Assembly (NCBI GenBank): GCA_002698945.1
Contig: NZZV01000190.1
Location: 1-37,176, forward strand
Length of the DNA stretch: 37,176 nt
Direction: 5' to 3'
Source of the DNA: Acidimicrobiaceae bacterium
GTDB taxonomy: Bacteria; Actinomycetota; Acidimicrobiia; Acidimicrobiales; Ilumatobacteraceae
Shown here: positions 35,903 through 37,176 of the stretch, in pieces
Numbering within the stretch: the stretch's first letter is position 1
How the letters are laid out: every line of letters starts with the position of its first letter
Notes under the pieces: model-generated
What the model was told of the DNA's origin: nothing
What the model saw: the letters and a program-made list of their open reading frames with translations, nothing else
Databases searched by the model: none
Translations under genes and position numbers: made by a program

Positions 35903-37176
35903 GCGGTCGCTGCTGTCACCGTTGGGCATCCGACTTGCCGCGGCGTTCGTGCTCGTCGCCGTCGCCGGGTTGGTCGTGCTCGCGACGCTCATGGTCGTCG
36001 GCGCTCAGTCGGGCGTGTCCGAGCTCGTGGCCGATGTGCACGCCGAGGACGCACGCGCGGCGGCGATCGCCGCCGGGCAGGCGTACGAGCAGGCCGGCGG
36101 TTGGTCGGGAGCCGACCTGTCGAACGCGGTCGCGATCGCAGCGCGCGGACAAGCGACGCTGACGGTCCGCGACGACGCTGGGCGGCTGGTGACGGCGTCG
36201 AGCGACGAGCTGGCCGAGATGATGCTGCGGATGCACGGCGTCCAGCTGACCGACGTCGCCCGCAGCGGACCTGTGTCGTCACCCGTCACCGTCGACGGCG
36301 CCGCGGTGGGTACCGTCGACCTGCAGTTCCCGGACAGCCACCTGCCCGGCCCCGAACGACAGGTCCGCGACGTGCTCGTTCGCAACGTCTTCCTCGGTGT
36401 CCTGCTCGCGGTTCTCGTGGCGATCGCCGTCTCGGTCTTCGTCGCTCGGCGAGTGACGCGCCCGATCGCAGCGCTGACCACCGCGGTGCACGACGTGGGT
36501 GCCCGCCAGCCAGGCGTCCGCGTCGACGTGCCCGACGCGCCGGGGGAGTTGCGCACCCTCGCAACCACGTTCAACGACATGGCGGAGGCGATCGAGCGCG
36601 AGGACCAGCTGCGCCGACGACTCGTCGCCGACGTCGCCCACGAACTGCGCACACCGCTCACGATCCTTCGGGGTACCACCGAGTCACTCGTCGACGGCAT
36701 CGCCGAGCCCGATGACGCAACACTGGGCTCGCTCCACGAGGAGGTGCTGCGACTCTCCCACCTCGTCGACGACCTCCACACCCTCGCCGCTGCCGACGCA
36801 GCGGTCCTCCACGTCCGCCGCCGCGACGTCGATGTGGCGACGCTCGTAGGCGCCGTCGCCGACCTGGCGGCGGGCGCCGCCGAGGCAGCCGGGATCTCCA
36901 TCTCCACCGACCTCGACCAAGCCGCAGCGTTCGCCGACCCAGAACGCGTCACCCAGATCGTCAGCACACTCGTCGGCAACGCCCTCGTCTATACCCCCAC
37001 CGGCGGCACGATCACACTACGCGCCTACTCGGATGGGGGGCACGCGACGATCCAGGTGTCCGACACCGGTCCGGGCATCGACCCCGACGACCTCCCGCAC
37101 GTCTTCGAGCGCTTCTACCGCGGCCGCAACGCCCAAGGCGTCGGGAGCGGCACGGGCCTCGCCGTCGCCAGCGAAC
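35892..37176 (+). CDS. Sensor histidine kinase (cut by window end)
   Basis: 428 codons visible from GTG 35892. It has two membrane spans (IRLAAAFVLVAVAGLVVLATL and VFLGVLLAVLVAIAVSVFVA) around an extracytoplasmic sensor of about 130 residues with no Cys and few His, a HAMP domain, H-box DVAHELRTPL with His250, N-box LVGNALVYTP, DTGPGI, FERFYRG and the start of GSGTGLAVAS. The C-terminal end lies outside the window. Its partner is the response regulator just upstream. The sensor shows one short MMLRMHG stretch that could bind metal. Confidence 0.93.

Overview
The window is very GC-rich, with GTG starts, many leaderless genes (a TANNNT -10 box 6-10 nt before the start codon), Cys- and Thr-rich secreted proteins, L,D-transpeptidases, an AfsR/SARP-type regulator and BlaI/M56 pairs. 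Together these suggest an actinobacterium, most like the Acidimicrobiia (Ilumatobacter-type). No tRNA, rRNA, CRISPR array, transposase or integrase was seen. The content is dominated by copper (heavy-metal) handling and by cell-envelope enzymes.

Layout. Positions 1-1,000 hold a truncated merR tail and, convergent with it, a DUF411 metal-binding lipoprotein. The first Cys of its CxCC motif is encoded by an in-frame TGA that is followed by a SECIS-like hairpin. Positions 1,024-6,809 form a leftward cluster: DHA2-type MFS exporter, CopZ chaperone, an AhpD-like domain fused in frame to a secreted copper-associated protein, CopA-type P1B ATPase, and a translationally coupled 55-aa protein. A single-domain rhodanese and a divergent SARP/AfsR-like ATPase-TPR regulator follow (7.0-10.4 kb). 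A CopB-type CPH ATPase with a tandem His-rich tail sits at 11.0-13.3 kb, then blaI and an M56 metallopeptidase. From 14.7 to 20.4 kb are two L,D-transpeptidases, a coiled-coil M23 endopeptidase, a BNR/sialidase-fold lipoprotein and an AraC-like regulator. CsoR and a four-part ATPase (cupredoxin-HMA-CPC ATPase-YHS) follow at 20.5-23.8 kb. A small membrane protein, an ABC exporter and an alpha/beta hydrolase occupy 23.9-27.8 kb. A SHOCT protein, a methyltransferase, a His/Met/Cys protein and a cupredoxin lipoprotein run to 29.8 kb, and CopC-CopD, a second M23 peptidase and a rhodanese lipoprotein to 32.6 kb. The last block is a five-gene leftward operon (Met/His-rich secreted protein, small membrane protein, PCYCGC lipoprotein, DUF1573-like protein, DUF305 protein), divergent from an OmpR-type response regulator and its histidine kinase, which is cut by the window end.

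Two regulatory layers can be read directly. A G-rich CsoR-like operator recurs at csoR, at the large ATPase (exactly inside the 17-bp spacer of a TTGACA/TACGTT promoter) and at about 27.76 kb. Independently, a dyad of the form ACGACA-N3-TGTCGT recurs at or over the starts of the M23 peptidase, the BNR lipoprotein, the SHOCT protein and the rhodanese lipoprotein, with diverged copies before the DUF305 gene and both L,D-transpeptidase genes. It resembles BlaI/MecI/CopY operators, so I infer a BlaI-M56 envelope regulon embedded in a copper island.

The strongest candidates for something new are the UGA-containing DUF411 gene (possible selenoprotein) and this dispersed BlaI-type regulon.
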